A DNA stretch of 64,000 bases from Antilocapra americana (GCA_007570785.1 ML661382.1:375526-439525); one strand, 5' to 3'. Counted from the first letter of the stretch, positions 50,576 through 61,454 are shown. Notes: generated by a model not told the origin, from the sequence alone. Made by a program: numbers and translations.

Positions 50576-51929
50576 CTGGATAGTTTCAATAAATGTATCT
50601 TGACTGACTGGCAGAGGGCAAGGCCCATTAAGCACCTAGTGGATATCGCTCAGTAAATCCCTAGCTGACTTATTGGCAACTTGATCAATAATCAATTGAC
50701 TCTGGGAGAGTCCAGCCACACCAGGCGACAACATGTCAGGATAAAGATATAAGTAGCAGTGTGAACACTTTACCCCAAGTCCAAGTTTGGGTAAGTTTTG
50801 CATTTTACATAGCCCTTCCTCTGAGGGAGTCCTCCTGGCTCCCTCCAAGCCCACTTGCCATCTGCCCTGGGAGCCCCGGAATCTGGCTCAGCCACAACCA
50901 CATCTTCCCCTTGTCTATGTCCTGGAGAGGGGGCTGTCTGCCAAGAGGAACAAGTGTTGCTGTGTGGAGAGACGGGAAAAGAGAAGATTTCTGCTCACCC
51001 CTTTCTGTGGGAGTCATGGGGAATCCCTGAAGATGAGGCGTGGGTGATATACTTGGATGGGGTGACCTGAGAAGTTGGCACTGACCTTGTGGGTTGTGAA
51101 CCGGGTGAGGACAGGGGCTCGTCTTGTAGGTTTGTGAGCTGAAGGGAGAATGCCGAGGGGGAGGAGAAAGTGAAAATGCCCCTGGGCCCATTGCTATCAT
51201 CCACCGCCTCTTTGTCTGGACTCAGTGGACTAGGGTATCCTTCTCTGCAGCCAGGCAGCCGGGTTACCCCTTCAGCAGAGAGACCCCGAGTTGTTCCCTG
51301 CTCCCAGCCCTGCCTCTGGGATGACTGGGCCTCTTCCCCGGGGCTAAGGACATCTCTGAGAGGGCTACGACTAGGGTCAGTGGTTTTCCTAAGTCAGAAC
51401 CCTATCCTGTCCCATCAGTTTCCTGTAAGGGGAAGGAGCCCAATAAACTCTAGACGTTTTGAAGAAAGACACTTTCCCCACTATTGCCACTTCCCGTCTT
51501 CTCCGTTCACTCTCCCAGGGGTTGCTCTGAAACTTGGACCCTATGCCTCTCCCACTAGAGCTGCTGCAGACCCCGGCTCCCATTTTTCATACTGTGCTTC
51601 CTTATTTTGCAGGACGGACAGGGTGACTTCTCATACCCAGGTTCTTCTGTGCAGGAGGAATTTCCATTTCCTTCCTTCCCTTCCCTCCACCCCTCAGAGC
51701 GCCATCCCTGCTCCTACCCTCCCCTTCATCCCGTAGAGCCTAATTGAAGAGGCTCCGCCTGGTAGAGAAGATGAAAGCTTTATCTTCCCAGTCCATCCCG
51801 AAGCGCGTTAGGATGATGGATGAGTTTCCAGACCTGCATGCCCCTCCCAGTAGCATCAACCAAATTGCCTTTCAGGAGCCCAATTCCCATGTTAAGATGG
51901 GCTGTGGTGGAGATGGGAGACTCCAGCTC
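50576..51929. other. Unique sequence, no gene or repeat recognised
   Basis: GC-rich, with many overlapping frames on both strands, including a 188-aa plus frame (51170-51736). It is proline- and serine-rich and overlaps minus frames. No recognisable domain or start context. Confidence 0.4.
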
Positions 51930-52100
51930 TGGCACTCGACAGTTGAGCATTAAAATCATTTTAATGCTGCATTCAGGGTTTGCGTTCCCTGTGTGTGAGC
52001 CAGTCCCATTGCTGGCATTGGAATAAGATGAATGATGTTTGTTAAAAAGCTCTTCGGTGCAGCCTGATTGACCATTATGAACACTCAGCTTGGAGCTGGG
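51930..52100. promoter_or_regulatory. Candidate conserved block with perfect palindrome
   Basis: Contains a 21-base palindrome (51947-51967) with arms 'gcattaaaat' and 'attttaatgc' around one C. This is followed by 'ggaataagatgaatgatgtt', 'tgttaaaaagctcttcggtg' and 'gattgaccattatgaacact'. Composition is enhancer-like. Confidence 0.35.
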
Positions 52101-52254
52101 ATGCGCGGGCCCAGCTTCTGGGTCTGGATGGGACCCATCAAAGATGTTGCTGCTGTTAGCTCTATTGGGTCATGGCCAAATCTATTGCTTTAGGTCTCTC
52201 AAACCTTCCCTAGGCTGATAGTGTCAAGAGGTCAGAGATAAAACACACATATGA

Positions 52255-52345
52255 GAGTCTGGAACCAGGTAGTTAATTGCACTTGGCAAACCCTCCCCCA
52301 CTGGGCTATCAGTATCCTCATCGATGAAACAAGAGGATGATTGGT
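52255..52345 (+). mobile_element. MIR SINE fragment (weak)
   Basis: 'ttgcacttggcaaaccctcc' and 'agtatcctcatcgatgaaac' recall the MIR centre. Confidence 0.4.
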
Positions 52346-53099
52346 TGTTATGGGTTGCATTATGAAAAGTGAAAGTTGCTCAGTCGTGTCTGACTCTTTT
52401 CAACCTCATGGACTATACAGTCCATGGACTTCTCCAGGCCAGAATACTGGAGTGGATAGCTGTCTACTTCTCTAGGGGATCTTCCCAACCCAGGGGTTGA
52501 GCCCAGGTCTCTCACATTGCAAGTGGATTCTTTACCACCCGGGAAGCCTAAGAATACTGGAGTGGGTAGCCTATCCCTTCTCCAGCAGATCTTCCTGACT
52601 CAGGAATTGAACCAGGATCTCCTGAATTGCAGGTGGGTTTTTAACCAGCTGAGCTACCAGGTTGAATTGTGTGGCCCCCAAAATTTGTACGTTGAACTTC
52701 TAGGCCCAACAAAATTTCAGAATGTGACCTTATTTGTAAATAGGACTTTTGCAGAGGTTAAATCAAATTAAAATGAGGTCATCAGGTGGGTCCTCATTCA
52801 TTATGATTGGGGCCTTATAAAAAGGGGGAGTTGGACACAGACACACATACGGGGAGGACACCATGCAAAGATGAGGGTGCTACATCTGTAGGTCAAGGAG
52901 CACCAAAAATTTCCAGCAAACCACCAGGAGCTAGGAGAGAGGCCTGGGACAGATCCTTTCTCAATAGCCCTCAGAAGAAACCAACCTTGGAGACACTTTT
53001 GTCTTGGACTTGTGGCCTCATAGCCATGACAATAAATTCCTGTTGTTTAAGCCACTTAGTCTGTGGTACTTTGTTACAGGATCTCAGGGAAACTAATGC
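52346..53099 (+). mobile_element. MLT1-type LTR, split by Bov-tA
   Basis: Starts 'tgttatgggttgcattatg', resumes 'ggttgaattgtgtggccccc' and continues 'cagaatgtgaccttatttgt', 'gccttataaaaagggggagt', 'ccagcaaaccaccaggagct' and 'ttcctgttgtttaagccact', ending 'gggaaactaatgca'. A well-preserved solo LTR. The 136-aa frame at 52807-53217 extends through its 3' half and is chance. Confidence 0.85.
52365..52659 (-). mobile_element. Bov-tA SINE with duplicated head
   Basis: In sense (minus) orientation: a partial head-plus-body (52659-52550), then a complete Bov-tA (52549-52365). The junction 'cctaagaatactggagtggg' is typical of the two-headed Bov-tA variant. Diverged 12-bp TSD 'ggttgcattatg' / 'ggttgaattgtg' at 52353-52364 and 52660-52671. 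Confidence 0.9.
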
Positions 53100-53624
53100 A
53101 TCTGCCTCTCCCACTCTGCATCTAGGATGCAGCCTCTGGTACCAGCTGAAACAGGGGAACCTGCAGCAGGAGGAGGAGTGGAGTCTGCTCTTTGCTCTGC
53201 TAAGATCTTGGAGCTGAAGCCACTGGCTGTCTTTGTTCCCGAAAAGGCCCAGGGGACCCAGAGGGAGCTGCTGGTCCTTTGGGAATAGATGGCTGGAAGA
53301 GGGGCTGCTTTCCAAGCACAGGAGCTCAGGCAGAAGTCTGGTGCTAAATTTGGGGACATCTGTGTCTCAGGATGAAGGACCTGGAACTTGCATCTGGAAA
53401 CCCAAAGGAACAGGGGTGCCTGCTTCTGAGCAGCTGAGACAAAGTTGATGTGTTGGGTCAACTTCAGTTTCTTGACTCTTCCAGGTCAGTGTATTTCCCT
53501 CCGTAGGAGAATTTTTAAAAAATTACATGGGCGCTGACCCACGCGAGGTAGACATTAGTGTGCATTAAGAAACATGGAGTTAAAATTTTTGTGCACTTGA
53601 ATATGTGGCTGGAACTACAGATCC
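53100..53624. other. Unique sequence, nothing recognised
   Basis: 53500-53620 is AT-rich and could be weakly conserved (gacattagtgtgcattaaga). No feature is called. Confidence 0.3.
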
Positions 53625-53830
53625 ATGAATAGTTACTGAGCACCTACCATAGCCATTTTGTTAATTGCATGGATTAATCCTACTGACAATTCTATATGTA
53701 GTATTACTGCCCCCATTTTACAGACGAGGAAAACTGAGACTTGGAAAAGTGAAGTGACTTAGCCAAAGCTTCACAGACAGCAAGTGGTACTGCTTGCATT
53801 TGAATTTGGAGAGACTGATTCCAGTCCTCC
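53625..53830 (-). mobile_element. MIR SINE
   Basis: 'tactgagcacctaccatagc', 'ccccattttacagacgagga' and 'cagcaagtggtactgcttg'. Confidence 0.85.
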
Positions 53831-54194
53831 CAGGGCCCATGGGCTGGTACCTCAGGGGCCTGGCATCCACTGACAGCAAATCATCTCATGAGAGGTCAGG
53901 AGCTGGGGACCACAGAGCAACTCAGAAAGGATAAAGGACAGTCTTAAAGTCATTGAGGGTTTGACAAACTTGTGCTGGCTATAATATTTGGTGAGAAGTG
54001 CCCCTGGGGATTCCGAGGGCTGTTTGTCATGGGGTCACCCTGTTTACCCAACACAAGTTTTGGTGACTGATCAGGGTCCCTACACTCTTTGGTTCCTGGG
54101 AGGTGGCCCAGAGTAGGGGGTGAGGGCTGGGGGCAGTTATTTCTCCTGGTCCTTGCCATCCTGCCCCCACGCCCCCACACGGCAGGTAGCACCA
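53831..54194. other. Unique sequence, nothing recognised
   Basis: No repeat is named. Confidence 0.35.
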
Positions 54195-54650
54195 GGTGTG
54201 TCTGGCAAAGCTGAGGGGGAAGAGGCCAATCAGTGAGCGAGAGGAGCTGGTGCACTGGGGCTGGATTGCCGGGGATTACACTTGCAATCAGGGCATTTCA
54301 CACAGCAAATTGTGGTCATTTAGGCTTCTCTACAGCGAGCTTAATTTCAGGCCCAAGCACAGAGGATATTCAGAGACACAATGAGGTAATTTCACATTTT
54401 AAAGCAGAGAATGCAGGGTAAATTAGTAGAAAAATCATGACACTTATAAACCCGTTCTAAAGATGTATTGTTCCCTTTTCTTCTGGGAGAAAAAAAAATC
54501 AGCTTCTATTAAGATTGAATTAACCACTGGAGGAGAATTCCTCAGACGGCCAATTCATAAGGAGAAATCTATTTTAAACTTGGTCAAAAGGCTTTTTGCA
54601 GAAAGTGGTGGGAAGACAGCTCCCCAGGAAATGCAGGTGCTCTGACAGCC
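54195..54650. promoter_or_regulatory. Candidate conserved non-coding block
   Basis: Repeat-free: 'aggccaatcagtgagcgaga' (CCAAT word), 'ttacacttgcaatcagggca', 'gcgagcttaatttcaggccc', 'aatgaggtaatttcacattt', 'aagattgaattaaccactgg' and 'cggccaattcataaggagaa'. Near the 3' end is a motif (54562-54602) that recurs at 56364-56403. Composition and insertion-free length suggest constraint. Confidence 0.45.
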
Positions 54651-54814
54651 TTCTCTGCACCTGGGCCTGGGGGGCTGGCCTGCTCCTGCCCACCCCGAGT
54701 TGACCCCCTGTGGGTCCAACCTTGAGTGGTCTAACTGCTGAGGTCAGATATGCCCCTGACAAGGGGGCCCACACCCTTCCATGTGAGGACCCTGCATTTA
54801 CTGTGTAGTGGGAT

Positions 54815-55010
54815 AGCTAGGGGTTTTAGGGTCCTGATGCTTGGATTTGAATCCCAGCTCTGCCTCCAAACAGCTGTGACCCTGAACAAGAATTTGACCT
54901 CCCATCCTTAGCCTTGTCATCTGCAAAAGGAGTGATACTAGCACCTATTTCATGGAGAAGAGAGACATACAAAGATTCTGGCATGCAGGAAGCCCCCATT
55001 AGAGTCACCA
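54815..55010 (+). mobile_element. MIR SINE
   Basis: 'ttggatttgaatcccagctc', 'ttagccttgtcatctgcaaa' and 'aggagtgatactagcaccta'. Confidence 0.8.
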
Positions 55011-56041
55011 TCTTAGTTTGGGATGCCCCAGAAGAGGACCTGAGAGAAGGACTTGAATAAAGGTGAAGGTAGAGGAGAGGGGATGTGAGAGGCCAACAGG
55101 AAGGCATCACCTAAGGCGCAAAGCAAATCAGCTACCCTCTGGGGGCAGCTCTTGGAGCAGCAGAGAAAACACACCAAGAGTTAGCCGACACGAAGGGTGC
55201 AGGAGCTAGGGTATGTATGCACCACATCCCCAAAGTCACGCCTCCAAGGCGCTCCTCCGGGTGGTTTTAATTTCCAGGTGGTGTTTCTAGCCTCTACCTT
55301 GAAGATATCAAAGTGAGCTCCAGGAGCCAGAGAAAGCCCCCAGGCAAGGCAAGTCCTGCGGGTCATGGAGAGTTGAGGTAAAGGACACAGGCCTCTGCTG
55401 CCCAACTACTCGCACTGTTATTCCAAGCCCACCCTAGGGCTCTTCCTTGGGCTCTAGCATTTATTTTATTCCAGGAATACAGGGGTCATGCCAGCTGTGT
55501 TCGTGATACCAGGGTCACGTCAAGGAGATAAGTTCTGCGTTCTTGTCTCAGCTCTTTCCCTGGAAAACTGTAAACTTGAGCTCCTTCTGTCCCTTTCTCT
55601 GGGTCATAATGTTCCCATGGGTTTGGGGATACTCTTTGAAGTCTTTCCTTGCTCTGAAATAATGGCTTAGATGGCAGGGGTAGGAGGTAGGGATATGGAG
55701 AGGTGATGGACACCCATTCCCTCGCCTCTCCCAGCAGCCAGCTCTGGCACAGAGCTGGACTACGCTACCTGGGGTGAAAGTGAAGCTCTGGCCGGACGGA
55801 CAGGCTTCTGGTTTCTTGAACCAGAGAGAAATCTTCCTCTCTCCACTGGTCCCAGGCCCACAGAATGGTTCTGCTGGCCCTGTGAATGCTCAGTGTGGGG
55901 CCAGCAAGTGCTGGGGAGAGACTGTCCCAGGCCATAGGCCTAACCTTGGGGGTCATGACACCAGGATCCCTTTTGATTTTTAAAACGACATCCATTTAAG
56001 GCAAATCCATCAGAGAATTGATGAATTCATCTCCTCGTGAC
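55011..56041. other. Unique sequence, possibly an old unnamed repeat
   Basis: 55012-55160 is purine-rich and vaguely repeat-like. No gene is supported in any frame. Confidence 0.3.
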
Positions 56042-56158
56042 AAAGTGTAGTCGCTCAGTCGTATCCGATTCTTTGCGACCCCATGGATACCAGGCTCCTC
56101 CATCCATGGGATTTTCCTAGGCAAGAGAACTGGAGTGGGTTGTCATTTCCTTCTCCAA
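56042..56158 (-). mobile_element. Bov-tA SINE, truncated
   Basis: 'gtgtagtcgctcagtcgtat', 'atgggattttcctaggcaag' and 'gtcatttccttctccaaca'. Only the BovB-derived tail half remains; the tRNA head is missing, as in 5' truncation. Confidence 0.85.
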
Positions 56159-56214
56159 CAAGGGTCTGACTGTACCAAGTGCTTCCCCACGTCTCTGAGT
56201 ACTCTGCCTGCATC

Positions 56215-57150
56215 ACAGTTTTTCATTTCAGAAAAGACTGCCCTCAGGCTCCACAAACCTTTGTAATCCATTGAACTTTTCACATAGAGCCCCCAAATAC
56301 CAGGATATTCCTTGGCTCTTTTTTCCCCTTTTACAATAATTTTCCAGCTTTTTTTTTTTCCTAGAGAAATCAATTTTAATGAGGATCAAAAGGCTTTTTC
56401 AGAGCCCCAGGTGACAGGACCCAAGAATTCAGTTCTCAAGGAAGGGCAGGGCAACCGGGCTGGTCCCCAGACTTGAGGGTAGGGGACAGTGGCCTCCAGC
56501 TGTCCACAGTGTGGGTCCCTCCCCAGGATCACGTGAGCTATCCATCTCTTAGGCTGGCAGCCCCGAGGGGCCTTGTCCAGTCCCAGACTGAGGCCTCCCC
56601 AGCCCCGCTGACAGCCCACGGCAGGGAGATGGCTGCTCTGAGAGTTAGCTTTCTACAAAGACAGAAATAATCAGGTTGACCAAAGGGGAAAAAAGGGAAA
56701 ATTGAGCATTATGAGGGTGATAATTCAGAAAGTGTCAGCCTCAGAATAATTGAATCGGATGACATTTCGTGCTACGGGAAACAATAGCAGCTAGCCCGCT
56801 GCCCGTCTGATCCATGTCTGGTTCATGTTTAACAAAACAAGGGCAAGGGTCATGCAGCCACGAGCCCCATAAATAACCCGTTAATGGGATTTCCAAACAA
56901 GCTGTCCTCAAAAGTGGCTTTCCGTCTCACTGAGAGAATATTAAAATGCAAATGGATTCGGGCTGTGTCTTCATAAACAACCGTGTTCATTTAACCTCCG
57001 ACCTCCCCGCTTAACTGCCCATTCCAGCAATTTGTACGGGCTCCTCAGCCGCCTGCTCCTGGCGGTAATTCAGGGAAAGTGCATTAAAGGAAAGGGTTAC
57101 AATTTGCGATGCTCAGTTAATCACGCTATTGAGATGTTTATGGACAGGAT
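56215..57150. promoter_or_regulatory. Candidate conserved non-coding block (strongest)
   Basis: Over 900 bp with no recognised repeat. Words include 'gagaaatcaattttaatgag', 'ggatcaaaaggctttttcag', 'aataattgaatcggatgaca', 'ggttcatgtttaacaaaaca', 'acccgttaatgggatttcca', 'atgcaaat' octamer at 56947-56954, 'gcggtaattcagggaaagtg' and 'ctcagttaatcacgctattg'. Homeodomain, octamer and TCF-like words are dense. It probably acts as a distal enhancer. This is inferred from composition and lack of insertions. Confidence 0.5.
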
Positions 57151-57617
57151 CCCCTGCTCCTCCTCACACTTGTCTCAGGCCTCTTGCCTCCAGCCCATCG
57201 GCCCAGACTTGGCCGGTGGGTTCCTTTTGTTGTCCAGCATCTCGGGAGGTGGGTGCGGCTCTGGGCTTAGGCAGGCTCCCTTCCAGCTGAGCAGGGCCCC
57301 TCCTTGGGCCTCTGATCACCTGTCTCCTGTGTTGGCGGCTGTTCCTCTTTGGAGGCCCTGTCCAGAGGCCCTCAGTTAAATGCTATTCCTAGTGGCTGGT
57401 CTCAAAGCTCGTTCTCCTTTGTGCAATAGTTCAGGCTCTCCCCCAGGCAGTGTCTGTCACTTGGTCTCTCTGGGGGAGGCCCTATCTGTTCCCTCCAGGA
57501 CTTCCCAGACCCCAGGCCTGGCACTGGCCTGATAGAAAGGCTCTGTCTTAAGATGTTCTTTGAGAGGCAGCTTGAATGTACATTTCCTCTCCAGCCTCTG
57601 GGCTTTCTCCCTGAGCC
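57151..57617. other. Unique sequence, nothing recognised
   Basis: GC-rich interval between the conserved block and BovB. No feature is supported. Confidence 0.35.
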
Positions 57618-57968
57618 TTGTTGTTCAGTCGCTGAGTCATGTCTGACTCTTTGTGACCCCCTGGACTGCAGCACGCCAGGCTTCTCTGTCTCTCACCATC
57701 TCCCAGAGTTTCCCCAAACTTATGTCCATTGAGTCGGTGATGCCATCCCACCGTCTCATCCTCTGTCACCCCTTTCTCCTCCTGCCCTCGATCTTTCCCA
57801 GCATCTGGTTCTTTCCCAATGAGTTGGCCAAAGTGTTGGAGCTTTAGCATCAGTCCTTCCAATGAATATTCAGGGTTGATTTCCTTTAGGATGGACTGAT
57901 TTGATCTCCTTGCTGTCCAAGAGACTCTCAAGAGTTTTTTCCAGCACCACAATTCAAAAGCTTTGACC
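57618..57968 (-). mobile_element. BovB LINE 3'-end fragment
   Basis: 'ttgttcagtcgctgagtcat', 'ctgcagcacgccaggcttct', 'tgatgccatcccaccgtctc' and 'gattgatctccttgctgtcc'-like block. The 169-aa minus frame (57548-58057) contains broken BovB C-terminal peptide (WCWKKLLRVSWTARRSNQS). Confidence 0.9.
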
Positions 57969-58234
57969 TTCCATCTTTGTAGCCATGCAGAAAGAGAAGA
58001 TGCAGACACAGGGAACAGATGGAGACCAGAGCCAGAAGCCAGGGCAGGGTTTGACACCCTGGGTGTTTATTTCAGGGGATGAGACAGCCACGCCACTGGA
58101 GGGGCCCTGTTATAGCCTCAGTTGCCGGATAGCTTTTCCACACACCCTTCAGTTACAGATAGCTTTTCCACAAAAGTGACTTCAGCAAGGGCACTTGGCA
58201 TGTGGTACCTCCAGGTCCAATCATGAGGGTTTTC
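57969..58234. other. Unique sequence, nothing recognised
   Basis: Contains a short local duplication: 'agatagcttttccacac' at about 58125-58145 and again 'agatagcttttccacaa' at about 58157-58173. Confidence 0.4.
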
Positions 58235-58345
58235 CCTTAGAGATGAAGAAAAGACAACTCAGGGGCACGAAGGGACTTGCCTGCGGTCACCCAGTGAGTG
58301 AGAGGAGGAGGGAGCCTGCAGACCTGGCCTGACTCCAGATACAGA
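58235..58345 (-). mobile_element. MIR SINE fragment
   Basis: 'gaaaagacaactcaggggca', 'ttgcctgcggtcacccagtg' and 'agtgagaggaggagggagcc'. Confidence 0.65.
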
Positions 58346-58879
58346 TTTACTGCACACCTGGAGGAGGTGTGCCTGGTATGTGTGATGTCTCCGAGCAGAG
58401 AGTCTGTGAGAGCCAGGACTGGATCTCCTCTTCTGGGCAGGAGGAGAGCTGAGAAGGCTAGGCCATGCAGGGGAGGGAGGGTGGAAGTGGAGGGAGGAGG
58501 TCCTTGTCACTGATCCCAGCTGAATTGATGGCCTCCTCTCTAGAACCCAGCAGCCCCGATTCCAGCTGAACTTCTGTGCTGTTCTCTGAGGCCAGTATTC
58601 TCTCCTTCAGCTTTTTTCTCTCTTTCCTTTACCAGGAAAGGAGTGGAAGTCCCTGATAATTTCTCCAATTCACTAATGGAGATTTGGGTCTCTGGGGACC
58701 ACCCAAACAAGAAATATCCAACTCTGCCTTGCTCCCCTGCTGGAGAAACTCAAATATGCTCCTAGTTACAAATCTGTCCGCCAGCATGTAGAGATTTGAA
58801 TGGCGAATGGTGGGTGCAGCTGGTTAAGGAGCTGAGCTGAGGCTGTGGCCGCTGGGCTTCCGAGCCAGCCACCTCTCGC
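58346..58879. other. Unique sequence, nothing recognised
   Basis: Purine-rich near 58435-58500. No family or gene is recognised. Confidence 0.35.
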
Positions 58880-59340
58880 CCACCCCATCCTTCTCCTTCA
58901 CTCCTCTCTTTGTCCCCTGCCTCCTTCCCTCACTTGGACTCAGCACCTGAGACCTGGCACTGAGGGCAGCAGGAGGATCCCACGAGGGGAGCCAAGAGTC
59001 CTGCAGCCCTGTCCACCACATTTCCTGTCTGGTTTCTCTCACTTTCTTTGCACGGATGGATTTCTTTCTCTTCCTCTCTCCATTTGTCTGGTTTTCTCTC
59101 TGCTTTCTCTGTCTCCTGCGGACTCTCCTGTTCTCTGTACATTTCTGTCTCTCTCTTTTCTGTCTCTTATGTATCTCTCTCCTGTCTCTCCATCTCCTTT
59201 CTCTCTCTCCTTCCCCAACATGTCCCCATCCCATCTACTCTTTCCACACACTGCCCTACTCTCCTTCAGCTTTATCATCTCTTGCTGGGATCCCTTCACA
59301 GCCCCAAGCCCATTCCTTTGTCTCCAGTCTTGCCCCATTC
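58880..59340 (+). repeat. Pyrimidine-rich (CT-rich) low-complexity tract
   Basis: Degenerate CT-rich sequence, densest at 59030-59215 (tctctctcttttctgtctct; ctcctgtctctccatctcct). It produces a 197-aa plus frame rich in Leu, Ser and Phe and complementary Arg/Glu-rich minus frames. These are compositional artefacts. Confidence 0.85.
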
Positions 59341-59359
59341 TCTACTTTCCTCTCACAGT

Positions 59360-59500
59360 CATTTACATAAAATGCAAACTGAACTGTTTCCTTCTCTGCC
59401 TTCAAATCCTTCAAGGCACCCACTGCCCTCAGGGTTAATCCCAGGTCCTGATCAGCTCCTTGTCCATCTGTCCAGGCTCATCTCTCTTCACACCTCTGGG
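59360..59500 (+). mobile_element. L2 LINE fragment
   Basis: 'ttcaaatccttcaaggcacc', 'cactgccctcagggttaatc' and 'ccaggtcctgatcagctcct' are sense L2. Confidence 0.6.
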
Positions 59501-59513
59501 TTCCACTTGACTG

Positions 59514-59600
59514 TGTGTGTGTAGAGAGAGAAAACACACACGCAGAATGAGAATCTAAGGGAGAGACACATTTACTAGAGACATAGAGAGGGAGAGACAG
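59514..59600 (+). repeat. TG/GAGA simple repeat patch
   Basis: 'gtgtgtgtgtagagagagaa' then 'acacacacgc' and 'agagagggagagacag'. Mixed simple repeats. Confidence 0.7.
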
Positions 59601-60482
59601 AAGGAAATGTTCTGTTGAAAGAGGAGTGGTCCTCCACCTCTTAGCCCTTTCAGTCATTTGTCTGTTGCGGGGCCTGGCCCATGTGTGCAGAGGACTTTCT
59701 ACCCACCCAGATCATCTGACACTGAAAACTGTGCTCCATACACTTAACACTTATACACCGACTGTCTTGGAGTGATATCAGGTAGGAAGGAGGGCTTTCT
59801 GACTGGGCAAAGGCAGAAGAAGGTGGGCACAGGAAGCAGGCAAGTGTATAGGCAACTGGAGGATGCTGGTGGCCCCATTTCCTGGTAAAGTGGGTGAGGT
59901 CACTGCCCGTGGACTGTGTGGGGCATTAAGGAGAGAGGGAAGAAAGGGTGAAGGTATGGGCAGATTTCAGAGGGTCACATGACAAGAAGCCAACCAGAAA
60001 AACACCAAGGCCACCTGGGCAATAGTGGGGCCTCAGGTGATAACCAGGAACTTGTGGGAAGGCTGCCCATGAGGCTGGATGATTTTCTGTAGCAGTGTTT
60101 GGCAGCATGGGGGCCTAAGCCCAGAAGATGGCCCGTCGGATTGCCCCCCAAATGGGGACTTCTCTAAGAGTGGGATGGAAGGACAAGGGTCAAAGGAATT
60201 GAAGGTTTTGGCCAAACAGTGGTTGGTGTAATAGAATATGGAATCTCTCTGGGATTGGAAAGGAAAGGAAGGCAGGAAGGGCAGATGGGGAACAATTAGA
60301 GGGGAAGAAATAGTTGGAGGTTTTGATGAAACTGAAGAACAGGTATGGTGGCAATAAGAGGGTGCGGGGGCCCAGGTGAGAGAGTAGGGAACAGAGATTC
60401 CCACATCAGTGGTCTGTGGTTCTGGGTAGCAGACAGAGCAAGGGCCATGGAGCAGAGGCTGACGTGTGGTGCAGAGGTCACT
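59601..60482. other. Unique sequence, nothing recognised
   Basis: A minus frame of 156 aa (60033-60503) is Pro/Ser-rich without a domain. G-rich on the plus strand. Some L2-like wording near 59820-59900 is too weak to call. Confidence 0.35.
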
Positions 60483-60882
60483 GAAGTATAACGAACCACT
60501 CATACACCTGGTAGCTTAAAACATCAACAGTCTGGAGTCAGCTGGAGGTTCCGCTGATCTTGGCTGGGCTTGGCTGGGCCCCCTCATGTGCCTGAGGTCA
60601 GCGGCATGCTGGTGGGAGCTGGCTGGCACCTGCTGGCCTGAGATGGCCTCATTCACAGATCTGGGGTTTGGTTGGCTGTTGGCCCAGGTGTTAGGGGGTG
60701 GCTAGATATCCTGTCTCTCATCTTCCAGCTCAGGCTCAGGTTGGGAACAAATTCAGTATCACCTCTTCTGCATCCTAGTGGCCAAAGCGAGTTATCAGGT
60801 TTGCCCTCAAATCAAGCAGTAGAGAAATGGCTCATCTTCTTGGTGGGAAGAGCTGGAAAGAAGTGTGACCATTTCCCAGTCT
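60483..60882 (-). mobile_element. MLT1-like MaLR LTR
   Basis: Reverse: 'gtagcttaaaacatcaacag', 'ctgagatggcctcattcaca', 'gttggctgttggcccaggtg' and 'cttggtgggaagagctggaa'. Same type as the LTR at 976-1990. Confidence 0.6.
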
Positions 60883-61334
60883 TGCACAGTTAAGGCCCCA
60901 AGAGTCCTAGGGTTGGTTAGATCACTAGCTCCCACTCAGTTCCTTTGGGATATACACCGAGATCCAGGTGCTAAGGTCTTCCAAGAGTGACAGGGTGTGA
61001 CACAGAGCCTGTAGAAATAGCATCAGGAGGGACAAAGGCAGTCCAGGCCCTCAGAGGAGTGGCTGTGTGTGTATGTGTGTGTGTGTTTGCAGTGAGCTTC
61101 GGGGATTGGGAAGATGACAACCTCTGGGAGGGTCGGGGGCAGGGGCAGCAGTGACAACGCTGGGAAACAGTTTCTGGTGCTTTGCAGAATCATAGCATTA
61201 GCAATTAAGCCCCGTTCTTTCCCCTGCCCCAACCCCACTGCTGGTAACTGACAGAAGGTCATGGCCCATCAAGACGCTGCCCAGGGGAAGGTTGCTACAT
61301 CAGCTCTTTCTTATTGACCGACTGTCTTCACTTT
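60883..61334. other. Unique sequence with TG microsatellite
   Basis: (TG)n with one TA and a TTTG break at 61060-61090 (gtgtgtgtatgtgtgtgtgt). Otherwise nothing is recognised. Confidence 0.5.
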
Positions 61335-61445
61335 CTTTCACTCAACAAGTAATTATTGAGCGTCAGTCATGTGCCAGGCTCCATGTGGGGGACGGGAAAG
61401 AAGACACAGTCCCTGCCCTTGGGGAACTCAAAACTTGGGCATTAT
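61335..61445 (-). mobile_element. L2 3'-end fragment
   Basis: 'caacaagtaattattgagcg', 'catgtgccaggctccatgtg' and 'agtccctgcccttggggaac'. Confidence 0.75.
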
Positions 61446-61454
61446 GGCCAAGGT

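Noticed and set aside
51170..51736. 188-residue plus-strand frame
   Set aside because: GC-rich DNA with open frames on both strands, Pro/Ser-rich composition and no recognisable motif or splice context.
57548..58057. 169-residue minus-strand frame with protein-like sequence
   Set aside because: The protein-like core is decayed BovB ORF2; both ends are unrelated flanking sequence.
58845..59438. 197-residue plus-strand frame resembling a membrane protein
   Set aside because: Leu/Ser/Phe richness comes from a CT-rich low-complexity tract; the complementary strand also gives open frames.
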